A stretch of 64,000 bases of DNA. It comes from Thamnidium elegans (Eukaryota > Mucoromycota > Mucoromycetes > Mucorales > Mucoraceae). A model generated the notes under the pieces. The model was not told the DNA's origin, did no database searches, and saw only the letters and a program-made list of their open reading frames with translations. Of the stretch, positions 48,453-60,280 are shown piece by piece. Numbering within the stretch: the first letter of the stretch is position 1; every line of letters begins with the position of its first letter. Where the stretch lies: the NCBI GenBank assembly GCA_025201345.1, contig JAIXMG010000002.1, positions 496,001 to 560,000 of the forward strand, read 5' to 3'. A program made the position numbers and the translations under genes.

Positions 48453-50687
48453 TTATAATTCTTCTTTCAATTTGCTTTTTCTTTGCACTGGTTTCAACTC
48501 TGCGGGACCTTCAGCATCACTCGTCGCTGTAGAATTAGCAGCTGTACCCGACTTGTCTAAAAAGTACAGCAACCCATCCGAGTCTTCATCCTGCTTGGTC
48601 CAATTAAAGATCTTGCTATCATCCAACAAGACTTTGGCAGTACCTGTCAAAAGCTCACCAGCAATCTGCGAGAATGTTCTTCCACCCTCAGCTAATTCCG
48701 AAACGGATTCCTGACTACTCGAGTCGTTTCTAAATACATTATCCGGATCAAAATCGCTGAATACGTGTGGCCCAATCTCGTTAATCACTTGTGTAATATC
48801 TTGTGATAACTTTTCTCTTAATTGTCTTAAATTATCTGTACTATCTGGATCGACTAATGCTACATAAAGAGGTCGAAGTGATCTACGAAAAAGAAAAAAA
48901 AATGTTTAATATCCTCCTTTTTTTTTAAAAAAAAATCTTATTTTTTACTTGAATACATCAACACCATTTTCTGCAAATCGCATTGACGCATAACTGATAA
49001 ACGGTAAAAACGTCCAAGTAATAAGAGGAAACACAATTCTTTGAAACCAGCTCAAATCAGACTTGATACAAATCCAGAATACGATCAAAGTATACAATCC
49101 ATACAATGTTGGAATCAACACTAAACCTACCAAGAATTTCCACGTAGCCAATACATCTCTGCCTGCAATCTTGACTGTAGAAGAAGCCAATGCTTCTTTT
49201 GCCTTTTTTGCACTAATTGCTTTTGCTGTAATTACAATAGGAAGATTAAGGATAGACCTACAAATATATATATATATATATATATATAAGTAAATAACAA
49301 AACGAGTATTATATATATATTCTCTCTCTCTCTCTCTCTTTACCCTGGAAACGATAAAAGACCCCATACGATGAAAACACCTACACGATACCACAACAAA
49401 CAGAACGTCCTCCATCCTCTTAAATTGATCTCGGGCACTTGATGATCTCTCAAGCCATGATACTTTAGCAACTGATTATACGCCAACACCTTCTGCTGCA
49501 ACTCAATCACACGCGGATCATCCTTATACAAATTATACCCAATGACAAACCTACGATTTAAATCGACCACTTGAGCGATATGCAATCTTCTATGGGCCGG
49601 TTTATACAACCTACGAGCCGCCTGAATCACCATTAACGTTTGTTCATTGGCCGCATTGACCGTAACACTTTTCAACGCATAAAAGATGGTATCTAATAAA
49701 CTAGAACAGGCCTCTCTCTTTTCCTGGCCTCCATTTTTAAACTTCTGCACCAGTTCAGGCGAGATCGTGATCGGGTTTCCGAATTCAATAACAGCTCTTG
49801 ATCGAAATCTATGCGCGTGAAAATAATTTAAGCCACACGGCACGATTTTGACATCGAGGCCAGGATACTCAGCCATGGCACCAAGTGCCATGATGGTGAC
49901 ACCCGCCTTAAACGGCAGCATCTCTGCCCGATCATGGCTTCCGCCTTCTGGGAAGATGGTGATACAACGCCCATTATTTAGTTCCGAATACACTTTCTCG
50001 TACACCGCGTCCTGATCAATATGAGGTAAGCATTTGTACGCCGTGCCGCCTGACTTGATTAAATAATCCAGCGCCTTCTTGTCCTTGACGGCCGACTGGA
50101 TCAAAAGTTCGGTATCCGATATCACTTGCACAATGTTGAGCTTGCCCGAATTGCGTGGTAAGATAATTGAGTCCATGGCGCTGAGTTGCTTGGTGAATTC
50201 GGTATCGATACCCGTAATACGAAGTGGTTCCGTTTTAGGGTTTAACAGGTGGATACGGCCGATACCCGTTTCGGCAAGATCTTGTGGACGCATCACTGGA
50301 ACTATAATTTATGTTAGTTTATATACAAATATATAGCAAAAAAAAAAAAAAACTTACTTGGGTGAACCAAGTTGGCTAAAAAACCAATAAACTTTTGCTT
50401 CATTGACTTTGCTGCAATTAAAAAAGAAACTCTTCTATTACATTCTCTCATAACAATTAAAGGATCAACAAACTACACGTTTTTTTTTTTTTTTAGCAAG
50501 TCTTTTTAATATAAAAACGTTTTTCTCTTACTTGATTAGCATGAGGAGCAGCAACAAAAATTAAAGGGCCTTCTAAAGGAACTTTATGAGACCCTCTTGG
50601 TCTAATCTCTCGAAAGAAAATATCAAGCATAATATTGAACACCCACAGTGCACAATCGTACAAGATATCTGCCCTTTCCTTCTTCAT
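48453..50687 (-). CDS. Glycerol-3-phosphate/DHAP O-acyltransferase (Sct1/Gpt2-like)
   Basis: First step of glycerolipid synthesis at the ER: acylates glycerol-3-phosphate or dihydroxyacetone phosphate. The start is at 50687 (MKKERADILYDCALWVFNIM); exon 1 is 50532-50687. Acyltransferase blocks: PHANQFVDP (block I, His-x4-Asp type across the first intron), RRVSFLIAAKSMKQKFIGF (block II), FPEGGSHDRAEMLPFKAGV (block III) and VKIVPCGLNYFHAHRFRSRA (block IV). Hydrophobic segments lie around LIPTLYGLYTLIVFWICI and IVFPLITWTFLPFISYA. The C-terminal tail is acidic and Ser-rich. The insertion between blocks II and III and the C-terminal membrane segments are typical of fungal Sct1/Gpt2. Five to six exons. 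Confidence 0.94.
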
Positions 50688-51461
50688 TTGGTTTGCAGTT
50701 CAAAGAGGGGGGTGGGGGAAAGAAGAATACCGATTTTTTTTTTTCAAGTCTTTGGGTGAAATGCAGTTAAAAAAAAAAGCAGTCGTTTTTTTTTTCTTTT
50801 TCTTCTGTTTAAAAAATGCATAGCAATATTATACGTATATGTCTAGGTAATTAAAAACCGTATTTCAATTAACAGCCTATCTTTTTACAGCAATAATGCT
50901 ACACTTTCTAAACTAGTCTATATTTTATACACTCCTTTTTCTCAATGCAAAATATAGTTCATAGTTTACTCCTATTTTAAAATCCATATAAAAAAAAAAA
51001 ATGCTGTAAGCAATTTTATTTCTGTCTGTGTCGCTTCTAGTTATTCCGGAAACATATAAAGTTATCTAGTACCTTGTTGGTTAGTACCAACCAATTGGGG
51101 CCGGTATCCAATAGAGATAGCGTAATGCATGAAACAAATAGGCTTATAACTTATTGTCGACATTATGATATCATTGCCAAGGTACAAAAAGAAAGTGTTC
51201 CTTTATCCAAGGCAACGTCCTCCAAAATACTCTAGTTACTTCTGCTCGAAGTCCTTTAAACTTTTCGGTGTCTTTACTAAATATGCCAGAACCAAAGACT
51301 ATTAAAGGTATTTTTTTTTTTTTGCCTATCTTCTTTGAATTTCAAAGGTTTCCATTTCTTTTTTCTCTTCTTTCTATTTTTCTTTAGGTTTTTTCTCTTT
51401 TTTTTTTATTGTACTTAGAAGTTCCATGAATTAAGATATTTACCATATTTTCTGAAGCTCT
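50688..51461. other. Intergenic region
   Basis: Acyltransferase promoter side. A short inverted repeat (TTGGTTAGTACCAACCAA) lies near 51076-51093. No gene supported. Confidence 0.45.
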
Positions 51462-51930
51462 TTATTTACCGTGATATAACATAAATCTGTCTTTACAGGT
51501 ACTAAAGTCATAGAAGTTAAGTAATACTTGAAAATGTGAAAAAATATAAACGACATAGTCATTGTATTTGGTTTTGTTGACAGTCTTATACGAAGGTATA
51601 GTAGTTTCGATAGTATCAATTGGCTGTAAAATATAGTAATTAACAAATAGCTGACATCTGAAAATAATTTGTCTGATATCGCGACATATAGATACATTTT
51701 TTCCTTTCAGTTTATGATAGTAAGTTACACTAATACAACCTTCTAAGTTTAACTTTCTTGTAAATGTACTACAGTCGTCCTTCATTAATTCATCCTTTGT
51801 TTTCATATGATTTTTACAACTCTTAGAGAAGTAGAGTGGCCAGGAAGTTTGCAGCTACTACATATAGCGTCAGATGTACCAGTTTTAGTCTTTTCTGTTA
51901 TTTTTATGAGCGAACGTATTTTTTTTTTAA
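51462..51930 (-). pseudogene. Zinc-knuckle-containing repeated gene, broken
   Basis: The minus strand encodes a CCHC-like knuckle (CSSCKLPGHS..SKSCKNH) that needs one frameshift near 51825 to continue into MKTKDELMKDDCSTFTRKLN, then LKGKNVSICRDIRQIIFRCQ and LFVNYYILQPIDTIE, ending at a stop at 51462. This arrangement resembles multicopy knuckle proteins of Mucorales genomes (recollection, not searched). A further 85-codon minus frame at 51973-52230 could be a more upstream piece of the same dead copy. Confidence 0.45.
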
Positions 51931-52230
51931 AATCATGATAAATTAAAAATATTAAGAAAGGAGTTAAAGAGTTCAACTTATTGCCCTTTTTCCAAAATAA
52001 CCTGTTTTATAAACTATAGTAGAATTTGAATACTGGTCTATTATGAATGTTTTGTAAAGTCCCGTGATACAGACAAAGGAATCTCGAGCGATAAAAAAAA
52101 AGGGGGGGGGATTTGTCTGCATACACTTTTTCTCTGTATTTGAGTCTGCTAATGAGTAATTGGATAGAAAGATAGGATTTTCAGCGATGATCGATCGCAG
52201 TGTGTCGTACGACCTAATGGCAGCTATCAA

Positions 52231-52625
52231 TTAGATTGAGGTTTCTTCAAAACCTTGCTCCTTTTCTGTATCAAGTTTTTTTTTTTTTCTATACTGACAA
52301 CCTATTAGTAAAACTGACGTTTAATTTGTCTTTGGAAGGGGTTTTGTTCAGATTCGGTTCACCAGCGACTAGCATTTCTCGCATTAGCCACACTACTACT
52401 CCGAGCCCCGTCTAACCATCATAGTACTATTAGACCCATTTAACAAAAAAGATATATGCAGAAGAGTATGTCGTAATACTTTTTGAACTATTTTTATTTT
52501 ACTTTTTTTTTTTCCATATATACAAGAGGTCACAAATATAAATAGAATAACGTGATTTAATACGAAAAAGAAACTGTGAACAGAGATGCAAAATGTATAT
52601 ATATATAAAGGGGGGGGGAAGGGAT
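52231..52625. other. Gene-free stretch
   Basis: No gene supported. A G10 run near 52609. Confidence 0.45.
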
Positions 52626-53081
52626 TTAGTATAATGTCGGTGTGGAAGGAATTAAATAGTCATTGATTGTATCATCTTCATCGTCATCATTATATCTAAC
52701 ATGGTTTGTTGATAATTTTGTGAAAAACAGTGGTCCATCACAAGCACTTGTATTTACAGTTAATTTTGGTTTCTTTTTTTTATCTTTACTAGTAGGTGAA
52801 AACTGGTGATGTTGTTCCAAGTCTGGGCTGCTTGCTTCCGAGTCGCACGGCGAGGATGGTATTTCCAGCGACAGTGTTGGTACGTCTCTAGATATGTTGG
52901 GGTTTACTTTATATTGGACCGGAAAAGAGAAGACTGAGCCACGGTCATAGTCTAGTGGAGAATAGGTATCTATAATAACTGTATGTTCTACATCAAATCT
53001 GACTGTTTTGTCAATTCTCTTTCTCTTATGTAACGTATTGCTTGTTGGTTTTATTAAACATGATGCTGGTAAGTTTGGCAT
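52626..53081 (-). CDS. Small protein with KTVRF (PP1-docking-like) motif
   Basis: A single-exon, 151-residue frame from the ATG at 53081 (MPNLPASCLIKPTSNTLHKR) to the stop at 52626. An in-frame upstream ATG at 53138 would add a poly-Phe stretch and is less likely. The region KRKRIDKTVRFDVEHTVIID contains an RVxF-like KTVRF motif, the docking signature for protein phosphatase 1, followed by TYSPLDYDRGS, a pattern seen after such motifs in fungal regulators. The rest is Ser/Pro-rich, with a basic patch (KDKKKKPK) and an acidic stretch (YNDDDEDDTIND). Its role as a phosphatase-targeting or cell-cycle regulator is inference. Confidence 0.65.
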   Translation of the reverse strand: MPNLPASCLIKPTSNTLHKRKRIDKTVRFDVEHTVIIDTYSPLDYDRGSVFSFPVQYKVNPNISRDVPTLSLEIPSSPCDSEASSPDLEQHHQFSPTSKDKKKKPKLTVNTSACDGPLFFTKLSTNHVRYNDDDEDDTINDYLIPSTPTLY

Positions 53082-54527
53082 TCTTTTTATATATGTACAG
53101 TAAAGAAAAAGGAAAAAGAAAAAGGAAATATGACCCAAATGTGATAGTTTATATTTATATATATAATGGTGATTTGCGATTTATAAACTCCATTCATAAT
53201 TGTTATAAAAATAGCTCCAGCCTGTTTATACTTTATACACCTGACGTAGAAAAAAAAACAATCTATTCTAGACCCCCATTGTTTCCTATCCAGAAACTAG
53301 CTTTTGACATTAATACAAGTGGGTTTCAAAAAAAAAAATCGGATTCCCCACATAAGAATCTTTAAGCCTGTCTATTAATATATCTTTTGTATGACTCAGC
53401 AAGCCTGGTAGATCAGTAAATTTGTTTACGCTTAACTTAAACAATAAACAGTAATTGCTTAATAGAATGTGTAAGCGGTTTATATAAACAAATCATTAGT
53501 CTCTGTTACAAAGTAGACGCTTAATTTCATGACATGCATTGTTTATAATGACTTTTTTGTATTATGGCATCCGTTTAATTGATTTAAAACACCTTTCGAA
53601 TTGACTAAAGTTTTTTTTCTGCGCAAAACTGCATGAATCAAACAGTGTAATATGCAACCATCACTGCAAGAATATATTCGCAAGTATAAAAGTATACGTC
53701 TCCCCAACTGTTTAGTCTGTATACAATAATAAAAAAAATTAGGCAACATTTGCTACAGTGTTGCACGTAGATAATTTATCAAAGGTCGACTTTTTTCTTT
53801 TATATATAAATAAAGAATGTTTATCGTAATTCGAATAGTTCTTTTTTTTTTGTTGGTATAAACAAGCTCAAACATGTTTTTATTTATGTCCCTCACACGC
53901 TTAATATTATTACACGTATTCAAATACAAAGGCTTTTTATATATATTTATAGTGAACAAAAAGGTAAAAAAGAGTAGGCTGAGACATAAATAGTATCGAT
54001 CATGATTGGTTAATGTTTTAGGCAAATCGTAATCATTCTTTTCTGTCCTAAAACACTACAAAACTAAAAATAAGCATTTGGAGCTGATACAAAGCTTATT
54101 TTTTGGGGGAAAGTTTTTTTTTTAAAAAAAACTTTTTATCGCTCAGGTTTTAAACAGTGAAAGTTACATTCTCTTTATGTTTCTTTATTCCATAGATCTG
54201 TCAATATACATAATAATAAAAAAAAGGATAATTTATAATGTACTTAATGATAATACTTTAGTTTTTTTCCATAACTTCCAAAAAAAGCTTAATCTTGATT
54301 TCTACGTCATAGACTAGACGATTCTAACGGTAAAGATCTTCTTTTACACCAAGTACGGTTTTTATATAATATTTTTTTTTTAAAAAAAAAGTAAAGTTGT
54401 ATGTCAAAGATGCAGTCTCACTATGTGAAGTTCAGGAAAAACTCTGTTGGTAGCACGAACTTTCCCCGTTTAGTTCAAAGACAATTTAGTTTCTTTTTTT
54501 TTACCTCACTTTAATAAAACCAATATT
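53082..54527. other. Gene-poor AT-rich stretch
   Basis: 1.4 kb without a supported gene. T/A dyads at 54117-54131 and 54370-54391. Open frames of 60-107 codons have no recognisable features. Confidence 0.5.
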
Positions 54528-54788
54528 ATGTCTCAATCTAACGACCAAAACGCTCATTTACGCGAGTTGTATGAGATGTTATTGTTATACCATTTACATC
54601 TTGAATAACAACAGATTGAGTTCGCCGATTTAGAAGAAGTCGATGAGGAATTTGCTTTATTCTGGCAAATTCATCAACAAAGGTTAAGAACAGAAGGAGC
54701 TTTTGTTCAAAGCCATTTTGTCTGCCAATCCGAGGCACAATTTGGCGACTCAATTGACCTCTTTTTTGAGTGGCGCTTTCGGAAGTAG
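54528..54788 (+). pseudogene. Broken coding fragment, family unknown
   Basis: The plus frame starts MSQSNDQNAHLRELYEMLLL, hits a stop (TAA at 54606), then continues in the same frame as IEFADLEEVDEEFALFWQIH, TEGAFVQSHFVCQSEAQFG and a second stop at 54788. The composition is protein-like and helical. It is probably a mobile-element or gag-like remnant, not identified. It lies immediately left of the orphan repeat unit of the secreted-protein array. Confidence 0.45.
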
Positions 54789-55139
54789 AACAACAACTAG
54801 ACCGGACCGATCATCAAGTGTTGAGAGAGAATCTGGTTCTTTGAACTGAAGTTTGCTCGCTCGACTGACGATAATAATCGATTGATCAAGGTGCTTTCAA
54901 GTGGTTAATAAACAGGCTACACGATAATTGCGAATTACAATTAGAGGCCAATTGGTGTATCGGGCTTATTTCAAGTTCCTGTTCCCCATTTTTCTCGATA
55001 CGAAAGTGAAAACTTTAGCAATCAAGGAATAATATATTATCATCATTAGGACTTAATTAAATCTCTTAACTCTGAGGCTTTCAATTTAAATTTTATGTTA
55101 TGCGGATTTAAAAAAAGAACATTATTATGACTTAGCAGT

Positions 55140-55560
55140 TCTTGTAATTCCATTGACTATGGTTTAATTACTCTCATAATCCGACACACATATTGTAGAA
55201 CAATAGGGCTGAAATTGGTAGGCATATAAACATAAGATGCTATCACGACAATTTCGGCTGCCTTTACTATGAATCCTTAGTAACCACATTGTTATTAACT
55301 GTATTTTCATTTTTGTGTTCACGTATACAGATCATTGTTAAATATTACTTTTATCTTCATTTAATCTAGTTTACCTATTGAGTTTTCCGTTCATTTGATA
55401 TAAGAGTGTTTGCTTTAAATAAAGTGAATCTTGTTACCCAAAAATAATTGATGAGAAATGCATGACTCAAAGGAAATAAAAACACGTACAAGATATTCTA
55501 CGATAGTAATAAAAAAAAAAACGTACGGATTCAATTACCTTCGAAAAGTTCATCTTTCAA
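55140..55560 (-). repeat. Orphan upstream unit of the secreted-protein array
   Basis: This stretch resembles the spacer found upstream of the other array genes. Shared words include CCGACACACATATTGT (compare near 60432 and 61802), CTTTACTATGAATCCTTA (compare 60503 and 61865) and AAAGTGAATCTTGTTACC..AAAATAATTGATG (compare 57710). No coding exons lie to its left, implying a deleted or displaced seventh copy. Confidence 0.6.
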
Positions 55561-55674
55561 AAAAAAAGCTATATTCATTTTAAGCTTCTTTTTACCATTG
55601 TGTTTTGGCGTTTTTCTTTTCTAAAACATGTTGTTATTCAAATTTTTCGAAATTTATTATGATAAAATAGTTTT

Positions 55675-56207
55675 CTAAGGGCACTGTAATAAAAACATGT
55701 CTTCCTCATCTTCCAACGAAGCCACAGTAGAAAATCCGTAGACATCAATGCACTCGCCGTAATAATTTTCTTCTGTACCGTGGATAATAAGTGCACCACC
55801 CGTTGTACATTTTGTAAACTTAGCAGGAGGATAATTGTTTGCAAAGTAAAAATTAATCTATAAAATTATATGTATTAGCAAAAAAAAAAAAAAAAAAAAA
55901 TCTTTGGCGAAACTTGCGGAAAATCGAGCTTCAGTGTGGTTTCTTAAACTACAAGAACAATCCTTCTGAGTATAAGGACAGCAGAATATGGAATCCTTTT
56001 CCATGTGCTTTTTAAAAACTCTATGTATATTGTAAGTACTTATATTTAAAAAGATGTATAACTATCTTACTTTCCCCAAGGAGCACCTGACTCAGACTGG
56101 ACGACTTTAAATGAGGAACCGTCAGTAAGATTATTGTAAATACAATAACCGTATATTCCTTGAAAGAAAAAAATAGTTGATAATAACAGTAGCTTAATCC
56201 CAATCAT
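55675..56207 (-). CDS. Small secreted cysteine-rich protein, array copy 1
   Basis: Exons 56071-56207, 55918-56020 and 55675-55857 give 140 residues. A signal peptide (MIGIKLLLLSTIFFFQGIYG) is followed by YCIYNNLTDGSSFKVVQ, then KKHMEKDSIFCCPYTQKDCS in exon 2 and KFTKCTTGGALIIHG plus GECID in exon 3. Mature cysteines: 8, including one near the C-terminus (LLQCP) not found in the other copies. NLT is a possible N-glycosylation site. Intron 2 starts GCAAGT (GC-AG intron). The function is unknown; a cell-surface, competition or host-interaction role is only inferred from secretion and copy number. Confidence 0.9.
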
Positions 56208-56246
56208 ATTGTTGTATTCGATGAATTTTTTTTTAAAAAAAAATTC

Positions 56247-56259
56247 GCTTTATATATCA
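56247..56259 (-). promoter_or_regulatory. TATA element of array copy 1
   Basis: TGATATATAAAGC on the minus strand, 40 bp upstream of the ATG. The same word occurs before every array gene. Confidence 0.6.
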
Positions 56260-56762
56260 GACATCTTTGTTCTTTAGCAATAGCTGCAGATAATAAAGCT
56301 CGAAAAAAGGGAAGGAGTAAGCGAGAATAATAAAGAGATCCTCGTCTTTGTTAACCTGTCATATACCTATGAAAAAAAAAAGAATCATTATCTTTTCCTT
56401 GTAAATGCATGTAATTTGACACATATGGTTGTACTATTGTACTGTAATAGATAAATATACGAACACGAGATGTTGTCACAACCTTTATTATAAAACCTTA
56501 ATAAAAACATTATTCTTTACTAAACTTTTGTTTCCGCAATAGCTAAACATTTTAATGACATTTCTTTCTTACAAACGTAGTCAATGCGTCTTTGATAACT
56601 AGTTGTATACTTACAATAATCCGGTTATTTACTCATTATAATGTATTCCTTGGGTAAAACATGTTTTTATAAATTCTTTGATACAAAATATTTTTAAATT
56701 TATTATGACAAAACAGGTTTTTTTTTTTAAAAAAAAACAAAGAGAGTATTTTAATACTGGAA

Positions 56763-57291
56763 TTATGGCGCAGGGACATCATCAATCGGAACGGTAGTAG
56801 TAACTCCATTGGCATCGATGCACTCGGCAGAATAATTCTGTCGTGTACCGTAGATAGTAAGTGCACCACCAGTCGTACACTTTACAAGCTTAATAGAAGG
56901 ATTTATACCGTCCGCAAAGAAAAACTCGATCTATATTAAATGTATTAGCAAAAAGTATAAAAATAAAAAAAAAGTCTGGTGAAACTTGCATAAAATCGAG
57001 CTTCGTCGTGGTTTCTTGTGTGACAAGAACAAGACCGATTAGGATAAGGGCAGCAGAATTTGTTACCTAGTTCCATGTGCTTCTTAAAAACTCTATATAG
57101 TTATAAGGTAAATATTTATTTTTAAAGAACGTATATTAAAAAAAAAAAGGCACTTACAAGGGACTACGGACGCACGAGTTGGCATGAGTTATTTTAAACG
57201 AAGAGCCGTCAAGAAGGTTATTCCGAATACAGAAACCATATATTCCTTGGAAGAAAAAAATTGACAATAACAGTAACTTGACTCCGACCAT
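56763..57291 (-). CDS. Small secreted cysteine-rich protein, array copy 2
   Basis: Exons 57158-57291, 56990-57092 and 56763-56930 give 134 residues. The signal peptide is MVGVKLLLLSIFFFQGIYG. Exon 1 carries an extra cysteine (HANSCVRS). Exon 2 keeps FCCPYPNRSCSC, and exon 3 keeps KCTTGGALTIYGT and AECID. Eight cysteines in the mature part. Intron 2 begins GCAAGT. Among the members of the array it is closest to copies 1 and 3 in the mature region. Confidence 0.9.
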
Positions 57292-57356
57292 ATTGGTGAT
57301 ATGTATTGATGATATTTGGGTACTTGATGGCTTTTTTTTTAATAAAAAAAAAACTC

Positions 57357-57369
57357 GCTTTATATATCA
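57357..57369 (-). promoter_or_regulatory. TATA element of array copy 2
   Basis: TGATATATAAAGC on the minus strand, 66 bp upstream of the ATG. A T/A tract lies between it and the gene, as in the other copies. Confidence 0.6.
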
Positions 57370-58226
57370 TAGCTGTCTTTGTTCTCATAAAATAAATAGC
57401 TGACAACAAATAATAGAGTTTGAAAAGAGAAAGGGAGGGACTAGATAGTTAGTAAAGAGACCCAAAATTTTGTCGTTAGCTTGACATATTCTTACGAAGA
57501 AAAATCATTATCTTCTCCTAGTCTATGAAACCTTATTAATTACATTATTCTTGACTGAAGATTTCTTTCTGTGTTTACGTATACGAATCAAAGTTATCAC
57601 TTCTAGCTCTATTATATGTACCTAGTTTACTTGCAGTAATCTCTGTCCATTTAATATATATTTTTTCTAGGTGTTGGAGGCTTTGAATCCTGTCAAAAAG
57701 TATAACTATAAAGTGAATCTTATTCTCAAAAAGTAATTGATGGAAATTTTATGGCTCGAAGGAAATAAAATCACATTTTAAAGTTTGCTTTTCAAAAAAA
57801 AAAGTTATATTTATTTTAGTAGTGGAGTTTTCAGAAGAAGAACGACAAAGAATTTTTTCAAATGTATTGTTTTGGACGGAGTAGTTAGTTAAAATGCTTT
57901 ATCGTATGAAACCAAATGAGCTAGAGAAAACTTACTTTTTGTAAGTACTAGACGTTTAAACACCATTTCTTTCTTACAAGCGTAATAAATTCGTCTTTAA
58001 TAACTAGCTGTTCTATTGATTATTTATTTCAAGTACCATTGACTTTAAAGATATAGTTCCAATACGAAAAATCAGGGTCTATTATAGAAGTATGATTCAG
58101 TCATATATTTACTCGTTATAATGTACCTCCCAAGTAACTAAAGTATGTGTTTATAAACTCTTTGGTACAAAATATTTTTAAATTTATTACGAAAGAACTG
58201 CTTTTAAAAACAAATGTGCGCTTTAA
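57370..58226. other. Array spacer between copies 2 and 3
   Basis: No gene. It carries the shared upstream spacer (e.g. AAAGTGAATCTTATTCTC near 57712) repeated in other units. Confidence 0.5.
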
Positions 58227-58761
58227 TCATGGAACGCCGAGTTGATCAATCGAAACGATAGTAGAAACTCCATTGGCATCAACGCACTCGGCAAAATAAT
58301 CATTTTCTGTACCATGGATATAAAGCCCACCGCCCGTTGTACACTTTACAATCTTGGCAGAAAGATAACCGCTCGCAAAGTAGAAGTAAATCTATATTAA
58401 ATTAAATATATTAATAAAATAAAAATAAAAAAAAACGAAAAAGTCTGGCGAAACTTGCTTTAAATACAGCTTCATCATGGTTTCTTCTATGACAAGAACA
58501 GTCTTTAGTAGTATAGGGGCAGCAGAATTCTTCACTGATCTCCATGTGTTTTTCAAAAGTTCTGTGTATATTGTAAATCATTATTTTTGGAGGATGTATA
58601 ACTAAAGAAAAACACACTTACTTTTCGTCACTAACACATGCATCAGTCTGGATTATTTTAAACGAAGAACCGTCAGTAAGCATATTGTAAATACAATAAC
58701 CGTATATTCCTTGAAAAAAAGAAAAAGTTGTAAAGAGCAGTAGTTTATTGATTCTAACCAT
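58227..58761 (-). CDS. Small secreted cysteine-rich protein, array copy 3
   Basis: Exons 58622-58761, 58459-58561 and 58227-58391 give 135 residues. The signal peptide is MVRINKLLLFTTFSFFQGIY. Mature start GYCIYNMLTDGSSFKIIQ. Extra cysteine in exon 1 (TDACVSDEK). Exon 2 has EFCCPYTTKDCSCHRRNHDE, exon 3 KCTTGGGLYIHGT and AECVD. Eight cysteines. Intron 2 begins GCAAGT. The N-terminal sequence is nearly the same as in copy 4. Confidence 0.9.
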
Positions 58762-58813
58762 ATTGATGATATATATTATGTAGTTGCTAACATTTTTTTT
58801 TAAAAAAAAAACT

Positions 58814-58827
58814 CGTTTTATATATCA
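58814..58827 (-). promoter_or_regulatory. TATA element of array copy 3
   Basis: TGATATATAAAACG on the minus strand, 53 bp upstream of the ATG. Confidence 0.6.
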
Positions 58828-59700
58828 TAGGCGTCTTTGTTGACGCGCAATATAACCAAGTAATAAAGTTTGAAAAGAAAAAGGGGAGGAAGAGCGAATA
58901 GTAAAGATATCTACAATTTCTTTGTTAACTTGTCATAGACATAAAAATATTGCTTTCTCCTTGTCAAAGAACATAATATGACATACATATCATTGAAAAA
59001 TAGAGCTAAAATGGGCAAATATATAAATATAAAATGTTGCCATAGATATTTCTGTCATCTTTATTATAAATATTCAATAACAACATTATTATCAACTGAG
59101 CTTCCGTTTGTGCTCATATACAAAAAAAAAACTATTATTATTTCTAATTGTATTTTAGCGTTTATCGCGATGTATAGATTATAAATTTAGACGACTTCTT
59201 AATTGTATTGCCAAACCCCTTTCTTCTCCAGTAGTAGAATATTCAGACGGAGTAAAATGCTTTGCTCGTCTGAGACTAAACGAACTTGAGAAAGCTTTAT
59301 TTTTTGTAGATAATAAACCTTTTAATATCTTATAAACTTAATAATTTGGTCTTTGGTAGCTAGCTGTTCTATTGGATTTTTTTTTCTGCCATCATTGGCT
59401 TTGGCGGTGAGTATAAAAAATAGGGACTGAAACGGAAAACCTATCTAATGAAAATCAAATACACGTTTTATTTTTAATTTAGATGGTTTTGTTCTCTACA
59501 AACTAATGAATTTTTACTGACAATGACTTATTCTGTTCTGTGCCATATAGTTAAAACCATGAATAAAACACTTTTGATAAATAATTTAGTACAAGCTATT
59601 TTTAATTTATTATAACTACTTTTTTTTTACAAAATAGCTTTTTTATAAAATAAAAAAATAAGTACGTTCTGTGGCTTGAAGTGAGCTACCCTATATATGT
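58828..59700. other. Array spacer between copies 3 and 4
   Basis: No gene supported. Contains diverged copies of the shared spacer words; a 68-codon plus frame at 58978-59184 falls in repeated spacer and is rejected. Confidence 0.5.
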
Positions 59701-60212
59701 TCATACTAACAAAGGAAATGTAGAGATTCCACTAGCGTCAATGCACTCGCTGTAATATTTTTCTTGTGTACCATGGATAATAAGTGCGCCGCCTGTTGTA
59801 CAGTTTGTATATTTAGGAAGAGGATAGCTGGTTTCAAAGTAAAACTTAATCTATATAAAATTATATGTAACTATTAGCAAAATAAAATAAAAAAATATAT
59901 AGTTAAACTTGCTTCGAATTCAGCTAGATCGTCGTTTTTTAAATTACAAGAGCAATCCTTCTGAATATAAGGACAGCAGAACATGGAATCCTTTTCCATG
60001 TGCTTAAAAAAGGATCTACGTATATCGTAAATATTTATTTTTGAAAAACGTACATCTAAAAAAAACACTTACTTTCCCGAAGGAGCACCTGAGTGAATAT
60101 GCATAGCATAAAACGAAGAACCGTCTGTAAGTTTGTTGTAAACGCAATAACCGTACATTCCTTGAATGAAAGAAAAAGTCGACAATAGCAATAGTTTATT
60201 AATTCTAACCAT
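59701..60212 (-). CDS. Small secreted cysteine-rich protein, array copy 4
   Basis: Exons 60073-60212, 59913-60015 and 59701-59850 give 130 residues, the shortest member. The signal peptide is MVRINKLLLLSTFSFIQGMY. Then GYCVYNKLTDGSSFYAM, KDSMFCCPYIQKDCSCNLKN in exon 2, and NCTTGGALIIHGT with SECID in exon 3. Seven cysteines, the minimal core set of copies 1-4. Intron 2 begins GCAAGT. The true acceptor of intron 1 is at 60016: the nearer AG at 60056-60057 would leave a 17-nt intron. Confidence 0.9.
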
Positions 60213-60265
60213 ATTGATGATGTATATTGTGTACTCGAGGACTCTTTTTTTTTTCAAAAAAAAAA

Positions 60266-60280
60266 CTCACTTTATATACT
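60266..60280 (-). promoter_or_regulatory. TATA element of array copy 4
   Basis: AGTATATAAAGTGAG on the minus strand, 54 bp upstream of the ATG; one base differs from the common word. Confidence 0.55.

Noticed and set aside
60016..60072. 17-nt intron using the nearest AG in array copy 4
   Set aside because: Too short for splicing and gives the wrong phase; the acceptor at 60016 gives a 57-nt intron and the same 103-nt exon as the other copies.
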